Positions 47,519-60,172 are shown, counted from the first letter of the stretch. The stretch: 64,000 bases of DNA from Paenibacillus ottowii (GCF_006874425.1 NZ_VIJZ01000006.1:1-64000), one strand, 5' to 3'. Program-made: numbers and translations. Notes: generated by a model from the letters alone, not told the origin.

Positions 47519-48832
47519 TTACTCAGCAGCTGCAGCTGGCGCTTCAACTTCTTTGCTATTTTCCACCAGCAAAGCGATTGTTTTGCGCAGTGAGATCTCT
47601 TCTTTCAAGTTAGCGAACGAGCCGTTACTTTCCAGAATGCTGCGGATCTCTTCAACAGAGCGTTTGTAAGTATCAGCCATGTTTTGCAGCTCTTCGTTGA
47701 TTTCAGCTTCGGAAACTTCGATGTTTTCTGCTTTAGCCACTTGCTCCAACACGAGGTTGTTGCGTACGCGCTTCTCAGCATCAGCTTTCATTTGCTCTTC
47801 CAGGTCTTCTTTGCTTTGACCGGAGAAGCCGAGGAACATTTCAAGGTTCATGCCTTGGCTGCGCAGACGGTTGTCGAAATCGCGAACCATGTTTTGCACT
47901 TCACTCTTAACCATTGCTTCAGGAATGTCGATTGTTGCATTTTCAGCAACTTTCTCCACTACAGCGCCTTCACGAGCTGCTTTCGCTTCGTTTTCTTTGC
48001 GCTCCAGCAATTGCTTTTTCAAGTCTTCCTTGAATTCAGCAAGCGTGTCAAATTCACTTACATCTTTAGCAAATTCATCGTCCAATTCAGGAAGAACTTT
48101 GCGTTTCAGTTCATGAACTTTCACTTTAAATACAGCTTGTTTACCAGCGAGGTCAGCAGAATGGTAGTTCTCAGGGAACGTTACTTCAACATCCTTGGAA
48201 TCACCTGTGTGCAAACCAATCACTTGATCTTCAAAGCCAGGAATGAAAGTGTTGGAACCCAGCTCCAGAGAATACTTCTCAGCTTGTCCACCTTCGAACT
48301 GTACGCCGTCTACGGAACCGTCGAAGTCAATGATAGCTGTATCACCGGATTGAGCAGCATCTTCATCAACGACAACCAATTCAGCATGACGTTGTTGCAG
48401 GCGCTCCAGCTCTTGAGCCAGTTCTTCGTCGCTTACTTCGATTTTGCTTACAGGCACTTCTACGCCTTTGTAGTCACCCAAAGTTACTTCAGGTTTAACC
48501 GTAACTTTTGCTTTGAATTTGAAAGATTCGCCTTTAGCAAATTGATCAATTTCAACATCAGGGCTATCTACCGGGAAGATGTCTGTTTGCTCTACAGCTT
48601 GGCTGTAAGCTTCAGGCAACAGGAAGTCAATCGCATCCTGGTACAGACTTTCAATGCCATAACGTTTTTCAAAGATAGGACGTGGCACTTTACCTTTACG
48701 GAATCCTGGTACGCTTACTTGTTTAACCACTTTATTAAAAGCTTTGTCGAGTGCAGCGGCTACACGATCCGCGTCTACCTCAACTTCAAGAACCCCAAGG
48801 TTCTTCTCTATTTTCTCCCAAGTTGCTTTCAT
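47519..48832 (-). CDS. tig: Trigger factor, ribosome-bound chaperone
   Basis: It binds the ribosome exit tunnel and folds nascent chains. Order in 437 residues: ribosome-binding domain with the signature GFRKGKVPRPIFEKRYG (about 43-59), the FKBP-type PPIase domain (about 160-245, GDTAIIDFDGSVDGVQFEGG), and the helical C-terminal arms. The acidic Ala-rich tail (VEAPAAAAE) is usual. Confidence 0.98.
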   Translation of the reverse strand: MKATWEKIEKNLGVLEVEVDADRVAAALDKAFNKVVKQVSVPGFRKGKVPRPIFEKRYGIESLYQDAIDFLLPEAYSQAVEQTDIFPVDSPDVEIDQFAKGESFKFKAKVTVKPEVTLGDYKGVEVPVSKIEVSDEELAQELERLQQRHAELVVVDEDAAQSGDTAIIDFDGSVDGVQFEGGQAEKYSLELGSNTFIPGFEDQVIGLHTGDSKDVEVTFPENYHSADLAGKQAVFKVKVHELKRKVLPELDDEFAKDVSEFDTLAEFKEDLKKQLLERKENEAKAAREGAVVEKVAENATIDIPEAMVKSEVQNMVRDFDNRLRSQGMNLEMFLGFSGQSKEDLEEQMKADAEKRVRNNLVLEQVAKAENIEVSEAEINEELQNMADTYKRSVEEIRSILESNGSFANLKEEISLRKTIALLVENSKEVEAPAAAAE

Positions 48833-48904
48833 TTTATGCTTTCCCCTCCAACAAAATCTTCACTTAGTTTTCAATACAATCAACGCACACAAAATAACCA
48901 TTAT

Positions 48905-48933
48905 AGTATATCTAACATTACTGTCTTTTTCAA
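48905..48933 (-). promoter_or_regulatory. Promoter of tig
   Basis: On the minus strand TTGAAA (48928-48933), a 17-nt spacer and TATACT (48905-48910). Confidence 0.8.
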
Positions 48934-48975
48934 GAGCGGCCCTTGAATGCTTTAACAGGTAAACGTTTCCGGTCA

Positions 48976-49887
48976 TTAAGGTGTGTTCATTCCCGACGCT
49001 ACGAATAATCGCATCGATCGATACGCCTGCTCAAAACGGAAGCGCAGTGCATCTGTAATGCCATATATAGCACGAGTTTCCTCTTCACTATTATTCCCGT
49101 TCAAGCTTTCCGAAACAGTCTGATGGAGGGCTGCTGCCCAAATATCCGGCAATCCGTCCTCTTCGATCAACATCGATCTGTAATCTTTCGTACCGTACAC
49201 GGCCATCACAAACTGTGACCATAGCTCTTGTGCAAAATAGAATAGTGTAGGCTCATGCACCTCAGTCTGGTCGGCTACCCGTTCCAAAATACGCATAATC
49301 GCCTCTGGAAAATCATCCGGCTGTAACGGAACCGTTTCAATATCGATTTCCGCCTTTTCATCACCCCGTCTGATTTCTATCGTCCCTTCCATTCCGCGAC
49401 GTCTCATTGTCTGCAGAACACGAAATTGGAGAAGAGGATGGATTTCCCGTTCCGTAATCCAGCGAAGCAAGGCATCGTCGATCTCCGGCAGCTCCAAATA
49501 GGATAGCTGCTCCAAAGCCAGTATCGTCTGTTCGGATAACGGTTGATCCATAGCCATCTGTAAGAGCTTGTTACCGTAGCCTGCATCCTGTTCCTGCTTA
49601 AAGCGCGCATGACGGCGAGCCAGCTCAACTTCACTGACTTCGTCTTCTTCCACAGTGTCCGTTACTGCCCCGCTATCAGCGTACTGTGGAAATGCAGCTT
49701 CCAACCATTGTAATAGAGCATTCCATTCATCGTATTGTTTCTGCTCCTGCCCTTGACACTGCATCAAAAAACGCAGCATTGCCATCGCCTCTCCATAACG
49801 TTCGTTTTCAAGCATCACCGTAAGCTGGATTTGATAGTAGTCCAGGGTCTTCGGAAACAATACGATATTATTTTCTTTTGTCGTCAC
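48976..49887 (-). CDS. YsoA-like helical repeat protein
   Basis: This soluble 303-residue protein is almost all helical, acidic, with TPR-like helix pairs at both ends (YYQIQLTVMLENERYGEAMAMLRFL, about 17-41; helices from 115 on). In B. subtilis the gene upstream of tig is ysoA, a TPR-type protein of unknown role; position and composition support the same family. The start is GTG with AAAGGA about 7 nt upstream. No catalytic motif is visible. Upstream, 49888-50096 has no gene I can support. Confidence 0.75.
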   Translation of the reverse strand: MTTKENNIVLFPKTLDYYQIQLTVMLENERYGEAMAMLRFLMQCQGQEQKQYDEWNALLQWLEAAFPQYADSGAVTDTVEEDEVSEVELARRHARFKQEQDAGYGNKLLQMAMDQPLSEQTILALEQLSYLELPEIDDALLRWITEREIHPLLQFRVLQTMRRRGMEGTIEIRRGDEKAEIDIETVPLQPDDFPEAIMRILERVADQTEVHEPTLFYFAQELWSQFVMAVYGTKDYRSMLIEEDGLPDIWAAALHQTVSESLNGNNSEEETRAIYGITDALRFRFEQAYRSMRLFVASGMNTP

Positions 49888-50096
49888 CTTGGAGTCCTTT
49901 ATTTCAAGGCACCCCCTCTCCTCCGCAAGCTAAAGTATTTGTAGATTATATGAGAAACAGCAGCCGAAGTTCAACTTCTCGTCTTCAACATATTCACCTG
50001 TATTCTAACATACCCTTATATAAGGCAAAAAAAACGATGTGTAGCCTGAATTTATGTAGTGTAGATCCTAAATAAGCGAATTATGCAAAATAACAC

Positions 50097-50125
50097 TTGA
50101 ATCTTTTCCATCCATATGTTATATT
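50097..50125 (+). promoter_or_regulatory. Promoter of tRNA-Arg
   Basis: TTGAAT (50097-50102), a 17-nt spacer and TATATT (50120-50125) lie about 20 bp before the tRNA. Confidence 0.75.
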
Positions 50126-50145
50126 AATCCTCGCTTGAATTTTAT

Positions 50146-50219
<74 letters not shown>

Positions 50220-50227
50220 TATAGCCG

Positions 50228-50254
50228 AAGCTTCCTATTAAGGAAGCTTTTTTT
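50228..50254 (+). terminator. Terminator of tRNA-Arg
   Basis: AAGCTTCC-TATTAA-GGAAGCTT followed by a T run directly after the tRNA. Confidence 0.9.
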
Positions 50255-50433
50255 ATTTTCTAGCAACATAATCCCCCTATAACATTGAAACCTATCATCG
50301 TATTACAACCTATTTTTATGTAGAAAAGGCTGTTTCCGTCGTGCTGTTCGAGCGCTTGTCTGGGACAGCCTTTTTAATCGAAGATATACCATTACACCGC
50401 TTGATCGCGTGGAGTAGTAAGGAGTTTAATCAA

Positions 50434-51198
50434 ATGAAATTAATATCTTGGAATGTAAATGGTTTAAGAGCGTGTGTAAACAAAGGATTTTATACTTATA
50501 TAAAAGAAACGAATGCTGATATTTTCTGCGTACAGGAAACGAAACTTCAAGAAGGGCAAATTCTCATGGAGAACATGGAGGAATATTCACAGTACTGGAA
50601 TTACGCTGAGAAAAAAGGATATTCCGGCACGGCTGTTTTCACCAAAATCAAGCCGCTCTCTGTGCATTATGGGCTTGAAGAAAATGAAGAGCCAGAGGGT
50701 CGAACGATTACACTGGAATTCGAAAAATTTTATCTTGTCAATGTATACACACCGAATACGAAACGGGACTTATCCCGATTGCCATACAGGCTGGAATGGG
50801 AAGACCGTTTTCGCAACTATCTGCAACAACTAGACACTCTGAAGCCTGTCATCATTTGTGGAGACCTGAACGTGGCTCATCAAGAGATCGATCTCAAGAA
50901 TGCCAAAGCCAATTACGGAAATGCCGGCTTCACGCCCGAGGAACGAGACCGTATGTCACAGCTGCTTGCCGCCGGATTTATAGATACCTTCAGATATTGG
51001 TATCCTGATCGGACGGATGTTTATTCCTGGTGGTCCTATATGCCAAAGGTAAGGGAACGGAATATCGGCTGGCGGATTGATTACTTCCTCGTCTCGGAGC
51101 GGCTTCGTCCGCAATTAATAGATGCAAGTATCGATTGCCATATTACAGGCAGTGACCACTGTCCTGTCATATTGGAACTGCAAGATTTTTCTGCATAG
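50434..51198 (+). CDS. exoA: Exodeoxyribonuclease III / AP endonuclease
   Basis: It repairs abasic sites and 3' blocks. The 254-residue protein of the ExoIII family has LISWNVNGLRACV (residues 3-15), the metal Glu in QETKL, CGDLNVAHQEIDL, and the catalytic GWRIDYFLVS and GSDHCPVIL. The ATG at 50434 has AAGGAG 9 nt upstream; a longer open frame to 50341 is unconserved. Confidence 0.96.
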   Translation: MKLISWNVNGLRACVNKGFYTYIKETNADIFCVQETKLQEGQILMENMEEYSQYWNYAEKKGYSGTAVFTKIKPLSVHYGLEENEEPEGRTITLEFEKFYLVNVYTPNTKRDLSRLPYRLEWEDRFRNYLQQLDTLKPVIICGDLNVAHQEIDLKNAKANYGNAGFTPEERDRMSQLLAAGFIDTFRYWYPDRTDVYSWWSYMPKVRERNIGWRIDYFLVSERLRPQLIDASIDCHITGSDHCPVILELQDFSA

Positions 51199-51229
51199 AT
51201 CCCCTGCCTGACGCAAAGATTTATAAAAC

Positions 51230-51266
51230 AAAAAAGCCGCCATGCTCTGCTTTACAGCATGACGGC
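51230..51266 (-). terminator. Terminator of bglB
   Basis: On the minus strand GCCGTCATGCT-n9-AGCATGGCGGC (51236-51266) is followed by six T residues. Confidence 0.92.
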
Positions 51267-51310
51267 CTACATAAATTGAAGCTATTGCTAACTTGCATCT
51301 GGTTTTCTGT

Positions 51311-52858
<1,548 letters not shown>

Positions 52859-52901
52859 TGCAAAATCCCCCTTGTAATCTTGGAATAAATGCATTTACTT
52901 T

Positions 52902-52919
52902 TACGAAAGCGGTTTAGTT
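52902..52919 (-). promoter_or_regulatory. Probable LacI-type operator upstream of the bglB unit
   Basis: TACGAAA-GCGG-TTTAGTT on the plus strand, an imperfect copy of the 7-4-7 palindrome at 53123-53140. It lies just downstream of the divergent minus-strand promoter. Confidence 0.6.
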
Positions 52920-52932
52920 AATTACAGCTACT

Positions 52933-52962
52933 ATTATGTATCGAATAGCCTGTATTTGTAAA
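52933..52962 (-). promoter_or_regulatory. Probable promoter of the permease relic-bglB unit
   Basis: On the minus strand TTTACA (52957-52962), an 18-nt spacer and CATAAT (52933-52938), followed by the operator-like site. If active it would now transcribe the relic and bglB. Confidence 0.5.
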
Positions 52963-53055
52963 TAGCGTTTTATAAATTATTATAAAAACATAAAACAACG
53001 TTAAATTATCGTTCTTACTCCTGAAAATATTTGAATATATCCTTGAATAGCTTTG

Positions 53056-53085
53056 TTGACTCTTTTCTATGAGGTAGCATAGAAT
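53056..53085 (+). promoter_or_regulatory. Promoter of the LacI-type regulator
   Basis: TTGACT (53056-53061), an 18-nt spacer and TAGAAT (53080-53085), about 68 bp before the regulator ATG, with the perfect operator in between. Confidence 0.6.
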
Positions 53086-53122
53086 ACGAGTAATCATTGA
53101 GTTTGAACTGCAAAGCCAATTT

Positions 53123-53140
53123 AACTAAATCAGTTTAGTT
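53123..53140 (+). promoter_or_regulatory. Operator, perfect 7-4-7 palindrome
   Basis: AACTAAA-TCAG-TTTAGTT lies between the regulator promoter and its RBS (GGAGGA). The position suits autoregulation by the LacI-type protein encoded next to it. Confidence 0.7.
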
Positions 53141-53152
53141 GCGGAGGATTCC

Positions 53153-54193
53153 ATGAACATAAAAACCATAGCTAGTATGGCAGGCGTTTCAGTAGCAACA
53201 GTTTCGAAAATCATAAACAATTACACAGATATCAGTGAGGAAACCAGGCAGCGAGTCCTTAAAATCATGGAGGAAACAGGCTATAGACCCTCCTCCTCGG
53301 CTAAAACGCTTGCTACCAAAAAATCCAATCTGGTAGGCGTTATATTCGCTGGCAAGCTGAATGTCGATTTTAGTCATCCTTTTTTTGTGGACATCATTAA
53401 TGTTTTTAAAAAGCAGATTGGCTTGCTTGGTTACGATCTGCTGTTTTTTTCAAATGAGAAATTTCTCGATAATGGAGAGGACTATTTAGCTCGCTCGAAA
53501 TATTTTTCGGTGGACGGTTGCATTATTATTGCAGGAGACGAAGTGGAGAAAAGTGTTTTTGATCTCGACGCCAGCCCCATCCCTTGTATTGGCGTCGATA
53601 TTGAGCTGACTGGGGCCAGTTCCTGCTACATCATGTCCGACAATCAGAAGATCTCCATGAAGGTTGTTGAGCACTTTTACATGAATGGATACCGCGAGAT
53701 GGGTTTTATAGGCATTGAACGCCCCTCCTTGGTTATCAAACAGAGAGAGGAAGCGTTTATCGCTTCACTAAAGCGGTTTAGTCTTGATGTAAGACCAGAA
53801 TGGATCGTATATGGTAAGGACTATGCGGCAGAGGATGGGTACCAGATCGCAAAGGCGTGGATACAGCAAGGAGATTTACCAAGAGCTATTTTTGCGGCTA
53901 CCGACCTGCTGGCCTTTGGCGCCATCCGTGCTTTCAAGGAAAGCGGCTTAAGGGTACCCGAGGATATCGCCGTAATAGGATGTGATGATATTGAAGCCTG
54001 TCGTTATACCGATCCTCCACTGACGACTGTAAAACAAGACAAGCAAAAAATAGGCCGTCTAGCCGCTATGGTGCTGTTTGACCTAATGAACAAACAAATG
54101 AATACGAAATGTATTAAAGTAGAGCCCGAACTAGTCATTCGCACCTCCTGCGGAGCCCAGCAAAATTGGAACCATACGAGGGTCGAGGGATAG
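53153..54193 (+). CDS. LacI-family transcriptional regulator, probable bglB-operon regulator
   Basis: The 346-residue protein has the LacI helix-turn-helix (IKTIASMAGVSVATVSKIIN, about 3-22), the hinge helix YRPSSSAKTLATK, and a periplasmic-binding-type sugar domain (about 60-335) ending GCDDIEACRYTDPPLTTVKQD. It is divergent from the bglB unit, and matching operators lie near both promoters, so it probably represses that unit and itself in response to a beta-glucoside-type sugar. The ligand is inferred only from context. GGAGGA lies 5 nt before the ATG. Confidence 0.92.
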   Translation: MNIKTIASMAGVSVATVSKIINNYTDISEETRQRVLKIMEETGYRPSSSAKTLATKKSNLVGVIFAGKLNVDFSHPFFVDIINVFKKQIGLLGYDLLFFSNEKFLDNGEDYLARSKYFSVDGCIIIAGDEVEKSVFDLDASPIPCIGVDIELTGASSCYIMSDNQKISMKVVEHFYMNGYREMGFIGIERPSLVIKQREEAFIASLKRFSLDVRPEWIVYGKDYAAEDGYQIAKAWIQQGDLPRAIFAATDLLAFGAIRAFKESGLRVPEDIAVIGCDDIEACRYTDPPLTTVKQDKQKIGRLAAMVLFDLMNKQMNTKCIKVEPELVIRTSCGAQQNWNHTRVEG

Positions 54194-54202
54194 CACATAC
54201 CT

Positions 54203-54243
54203 TAAAAAGGGTGACTCCTGTTGAATTCAGAAGTCACCTTTTC
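54203..54243 (+). terminator. Bidirectional terminator between the LacI regulator and glpK
   Basis: AAAAGGGTGACTCCTG... pairs with ...CAGAAGTCACCTTTTCT; A and T runs on both sides suit termination of both convergent genes. Confidence 0.88.
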
Positions 54244-54284
54244 TGCAGTTTAAATATCTATCTAAAGCCCTTTCGTTTAAGCTG

Positions 54285-56634
<2,350 letters not shown>

Positions 56635-56684
56635 ACAACCAACCTCCTCAATAGATCATCCGATTCTGATCGTTTTCATCGCGC

Positions 56685-56746
56685 AAAAAAGGAAAGCCAT
56701 CACAAACCAACCCTGTGCTGTACCATGGGATGTCTGCGTGGCTCTC
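56685..56746 (-). promoter_or_regulatory. Leader terminator of glpF-glpK, probable GlpP antitermination target
   Basis: In the leader the minus strand GAGAGCCA (56746-56739) pairs with TGGCTTTC (56699-56692) across about 40 nt, followed by CTTTTTT, making a terminator before glpF. In Bacillus the glp genes are opened by the antiterminator GlpP with glycerol-3-phosphate; the arrangement fits but no glpP is in the window. Confidence 0.6.
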
Positions 56747-56778
56747 TTGTCTCCGTCACGATTATTAACTTAAATTTG

Positions 56779-56807
56779 ATATTATATAAGCATGTAAGCG
56801 ATGTCAA
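56779..56807 (-). promoter_or_regulatory. Promoter of glpF-glpK
   Basis: On the minus strand a perfect TTGACA (56802-56807), a 17-nt spacer and TAATAT (56779-56784); an overlapping TATAAT has a 15-nt spacer. The leader before glpF is about 140 nt. Confidence 0.75.
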
Positions 56808-56844
56808 CTACGGATTTACGTCTTCTCATATTCTAAAATAATCG

Positions 56845-56874
56845 TTGACCATGTTAGACTGCCCGATTTATGAT
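56845..56874 (+). promoter_or_regulatory. Promoter of the PTS EIICB gene
   Basis: TTGACC (56845-56850), an 18-nt spacer and TATGAT (56869-56874), about 77 bp before the ATG at 56951. Confidence 0.65.
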
Positions 56875-56950
56875 GTGAAAAAATGGCTGAATGTAAAGAT
56901 TTCAGGATGAATACGACACTCCCATACTTGATGAAGAAGGGAAGAATGTT

Positions 56951-58432
56951 ATGCTGAAATTTCTGCAAAAAATCGGAAAGTCGTTAATGCTCCCGGTAGC
57001 CACGCTACCCGCGGCGGGAATTTTGCAGGGGCTGGCTCTGATCAACTATGAGAAGGATATTCCGCTTGGCTCTGCGGTAGGTCGTTTTTTAAATCATTAT
57101 GTCACTCCTTTTTTGAACGAAGGCGCGGGGGCCATCTTCGGCAACCTGGCATTAATTTTTGCCATCGGTGTTGCGATCGGCTTGGCAGGAGATGCGGTTG
57201 CCGCACTATCTGCGGTCATCGCCTATATGGTGCTAACCCGTATTTTGGCAGCCGTACCGGGTATATTCGCGTATATTCCCGACGATGTCAAACTGGATAT
57301 GGGCGTATTGGGCGGTATTTTTATCGGCGGATGGTCTGCTTTTTTATTCAAAAAATATCACAATATTCAACTTCCAGACTGGCTTGGATTTTTTTCAGGC
57401 AAACGTTTTGTACCCATGATTACAGCCTTTACGACCATGATTCTGGCCATTCTGCTCGGCATGATCTGGAGTCCGATACAAGATGGAATTGCAGCCTTCG
57501 GCAACTGGATTGTCGGCTTTGGCGGAGTCGGATCCATGGTGTTCATGATTGCCAATCGACTACTGATCCCGCTCGGTCTGCACCACGTGTTGAACTCAAT
57601 CGCATGGTTTCAAATTGGCAACTATACCAATGCAGCAGGTGAAGTCGTTCACGGTGACCTGACGCGTTTTTTTGCAGGCGATGCATCGGCAGGTATGTTC
57701 ATGTCCGGCTTCTTCCCCATTATGATGTTTGCTCTGCCAGCAGCGGCTCTCGCATTCATCCATACAGCCAGGCCGGAAAAACGTAAAGCGGTCGCCTCCA
57801 TTTTCATCGGTTCTGCGCTGGCATCGTTCCTCACTGGAATTACTGAACCCCTCGAATTTTCGTTTATGTTCATTGCGCCATTACTTTACGGCGTTCATGC
57901 TCTGCTGACAGGGCTGAGCGGTCTGGTCGTATACCTATTGGATGTCAAGCTTGGCTTTTCTTTTTCAGCAGGACTCATTGACTATCTGGTCAATATGAAG
58001 CTCTCCACCCACCCATTGCGAATGATCCCAATCGGACTTGTCTTCGCCTTCGTTTATTATTTTCTGTTCCGCTTCATCATTCTCAAATTCAACCTAAAGA
58101 CTCCCGGGCGTGAAGACGATATAGATGACGATCTCCTGTCTAAGACTAACGAATCCGTACCTGCTGGAAAGGCGAGCACCTCATCCGACACTCCGTCCAG
58201 TCACGCAGACAAGGTCCTAGCCTATCTAGGTGGTTCAGATAATATCCAAAGCATTGATGCCTGTATCACGCGGCTACGCCTTGTCGTCAAAGACGACAAA
58301 GCGGTTAACGATCAAGCTCTTAAGCAGCTCGGAGCATCGGGGATCATCAGATTGGGGAACGGTACCCTGCAGGTTATTTTCGGTACTCGGTCCGAAGCTC
58401 TGAAAGATGAGATACAACGATTAATGTCATAA
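56951..58432 (+). CDS. nagP: PTS N-acetylglucosamine-type transporter, EIICB
   Basis: It imports and phosphorylates an amino sugar or glucose. The 493-residue protein has EIIC (about 1-390, ten or so helices; GLHHVLNSIAWFQIGNY and TGITEPLEFSFMF as in NagP/NagE) and EIIB (about 415-493) with the phosphocysteine in SIDACITRLRLVV. No EIIA is present, so it must borrow one. The NagP assignment rests on WFQIGNY and the short C-to-B linker beginning GREDD; a glucose-type permease is the alternative. It is monocistronic. Confidence 0.9.
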   Translation: MLKFLQKIGKSLMLPVATLPAAGILQGLALINYEKDIPLGSAVGRFLNHYVTPFLNEGAGAIFGNLALIFAIGVAIGLAGDAVAALSAVIAYMVLTRILAAVPGIFAYIPDDVKLDMGVLGGIFIGGWSAFLFKKYHNIQLPDWLGFFSGKRFVPMITAFTTMILAILLGMIWSPIQDGIAAFGNWIVGFGGVGSMVFMIANRLLIPLGLHHVLNSIAWFQIGNYTNAAGEVVHGDLTRFFAGDASAGMFMSGFFPIMMFALPAAALAFIHTARPEKRKAVASIFIGSALASFLTGITEPLEFSFMFIAPLLYGVHALLTGLSGLVVYLLDVKLGFSFSAGLIDYLVNMKLSTHPLRMIPIGLVFAFVYYFLFRFIILKFNLKTPGREDDIDDDLLSKTNESVPAGKASTSSDTPSSHADKVLAYLGGSDNIQSIDACITRLRLVVKDDKAVNDQALKQLGASGIIRLGNGTLQVIFGTRSEALKDEIQRLMS

Positions 58433-58551
58433 GCTAATCCCCTGACTTAAACACGTGCGATCTTCCTATAACAGAAGTTGTTCTCCGGCTGCCATGTAAT
58501 CATCCCACGTACGGATAGAGGATGATATTCCTCATGTTGGCGATAACATTC

Positions 58552-58598
58552 AAAAGGGAGTGCCCTCAAGCCTGTGATGGCTGAGAGCACTCCCTTTT
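58552..58598 (+). terminator. Bidirectional terminator between nagP and the symporter gene
   Basis: GGGAGTGC-CCTCAAGCC-TGTGAT-GGCTGAGA-GCACTCCC (58556-58594) with TTTT on the plus side and AAAA before it. It serves both convergent genes. Confidence 0.9.
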
Positions 58599-58603
58599 AG
58601 TAT

Positions 58604-60022
58604 TTATGAGTTAACTGTTTGTCCTTTTTCTTCTACTTGGATAGCAGCCCCTACATTGGCACCTGCAAGAATCCCTTTTTTCTTATTAGGATACAAAGTA
58701 TTCATATAAGTGCGAGTTTCGGCGACTACAATTCCTGACAAGCCGAGCAATGCAATCAGGTTCGGAAAAGCCATCATTGCGTTAAAAATATCTGCCAGCA
58801 GCCATATCGCATCCAGTTTAATGAACGCGCCCCCGCCAACCAGTACAATGAACAGATAACGATAAGGCTTGATCCACTTGACCCCAAGCAAGTACTCAAC
58901 ACAGCGCTCCCCGTAATAGTTCCAGCCGAGCATGGTGGTGAATGCGAACATAATCAGGATGATGGTGAGCAGTTCTGCTCCCAGCGGAAATGCACTGGAG
59001 AAGGCTTGCTGAGTCATCAAGCCTGCATCGGTAGGCCCGCTCCACACCCCGCTAACCAGCAGCGTTAACCCGGTCATCACACAAATAACCATCGTATCGA
59101 TAAACACGCCCGTCATGGAAATCAGCCCTTGTTCCGCAGGCCATTTGGTTTTGGCAGCTGCGGCTGCAATCGGTGCGCTTCCCAATCCAGCCTCATTGGC
59201 AAAAATACCTCTGGCTACCCCGCTGCGCATAGCCAGCATAATCGTAGCTCCTGCAAATCCACCCGTTGCCGATGTCGTTGAAAATGCCGAATGAAGCACA
59301 AGCGCGATTGCGGCAGGAAGCTGATCAGCAAACCGAATCAGTACAATGATACAAATCAGTACGTACAAGCCTGTTTTAAAAGGAACGACCTTCGTCGATA
59401 CCTTGGCAATGCTTTTGAGTCCTCCAATGGTGACCAGAGCTGTAAGGACAGCAATCGTCAGTGCCGTTACAATCGGCGGAATGCCAAAACTATTTTCAGT
59501 GGAAGATACAATCGCCTTGACCTGAGGAAATGTTCCGATCCCGAACAACGCTACCAGCATCCCTGAAAAAGCGAACAGCATCGCCAACGGTTTGAAACGA
59601 CGTCCCAGGCCTTTTTCAATATAATACATCGGGCCGCCGGAGAATTGTCCATTCCGATCCTTCACCCGGTATTTAACCGCAAGTACACCTTCCGCGTATT
59701 TCGTCGCCATCCCAAAGAAGGCTGCTACAACCATCCAGAACAAGGCACCCGGCCCGCCCAGCTTAATGGCTGTCGCTACACCGACAATACTTCCTGTGCC
59801 AACGGTAGCCGCCAGCGCCGTACTCAAAGCCGCAAAGCTGCTTACATCCCCGCTGCCTTCATTCGGGGCCTTACCGATGAGCTTGATCGCCAAGGGCAGC
59901 CGGAATACCTGCAACATTTTTAGTCGTATGGTCAGCCATAAGCCTGTTCCCATGACAAGAATGATGAGGGGCGCCCCCCATATCCAACTGCTAATTGTTT
60001 CTAACACATGTACCAAGTTCAT
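58604..60022 (-). CDS. Alanine/glycine:cation symporter (AgcS family)
   Basis: This sodium or proton:amino acid symporter has 472 residues and about ten helices. Family motifs visible: ALSTALAATVGTGSIVGVAT (about 75-94), GGPMYYIEKGLGRRFKPLA, and GIFANEAGLGSAPIAAAAAK. The ATG at 60022 has AGGAG 9 nt upstream; the frame runs open further upstream only through leader RNA. The tandem glycine riboswitch in its leader indicates glycine (or alanine) as substrate. Confidence 0.94.
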   Translation of the reverse strand: MNLVHVLETISSWIWGAPLIILVMGTGLWLTIRLKMLQVFRLPLAIKLIGKAPNEGSGDVSSFAALSTALAATVGTGSIVGVATAIKLGGPGALFWMVVAAFFGMATKYAEGVLAVKYRVKDRNGQFSGGPMYYIEKGLGRRFKPLAMLFAFSGMLVALFGIGTFPQVKAIVSSTENSFGIPPIVTALTIAVLTALVTIGGLKSIAKVSTKVVPFKTGLYVLICIIVLIRFADQLPAAIALVLHSAFSTTSATGGFAGATIMLAMRSGVARGIFANEAGLGSAPIAAAAAKTKWPAEQGLISMTGVFIDTMVICVMTGLTLLVSGVWSGPTDAGLMTQQAFSSAFPLGAELLTIILIMFAFTTMLGWNYYGERCVEYLLGVKWIKPYRYLFIVLVGGGAFIKLDAIWLLADIFNAMMAFPNLIALLGLSGIVVAETRTYMNTLYPNKKKGILAGANVGAAIQVEEKGQTVNS

Positions 60023-60053
60023 TTCAACCCGCTCCTCCAGCATATTAAAAAAC

Positions 60054-60083
60054 AAAAAAGAGTCAAATCCGTTGATTCGACTC
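60054..60083 (-). terminator. Expression-platform terminator of the glycine riboswitch
   Basis: On the minus strand GAGTCGAATCAACGGATTTG-ACTC folds back on itself (60060-60083) and is followed by six T residues, just before the symporter RBS. It is the likely on/off element of the riboswitch. Confidence 0.8.
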
Positions 60084-60172
60084 CTGGAGAGGTTAAAGGC
60101 ACGAAAAATAAACCAATTTGTACAGGATTTTATCTCTAAAAAGCCTAGAGTATTCCCTGTCACAGGTTATTC

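Noticed and set aside
47684-48946. A 420-codon open frame opposite tig
   Set aside because: It lies wholly antisense to trigger factor, shows no family motif and is rich in Phe/Leu/Ser as expected from an antisense frame; no RBS is visible.
60022-60163. A longer N-terminus for the AgcS symporter
   Set aside because: The extra codons overlap the riboswitch terminator; the ATG at 60022 has AGGAG at normal spacing.
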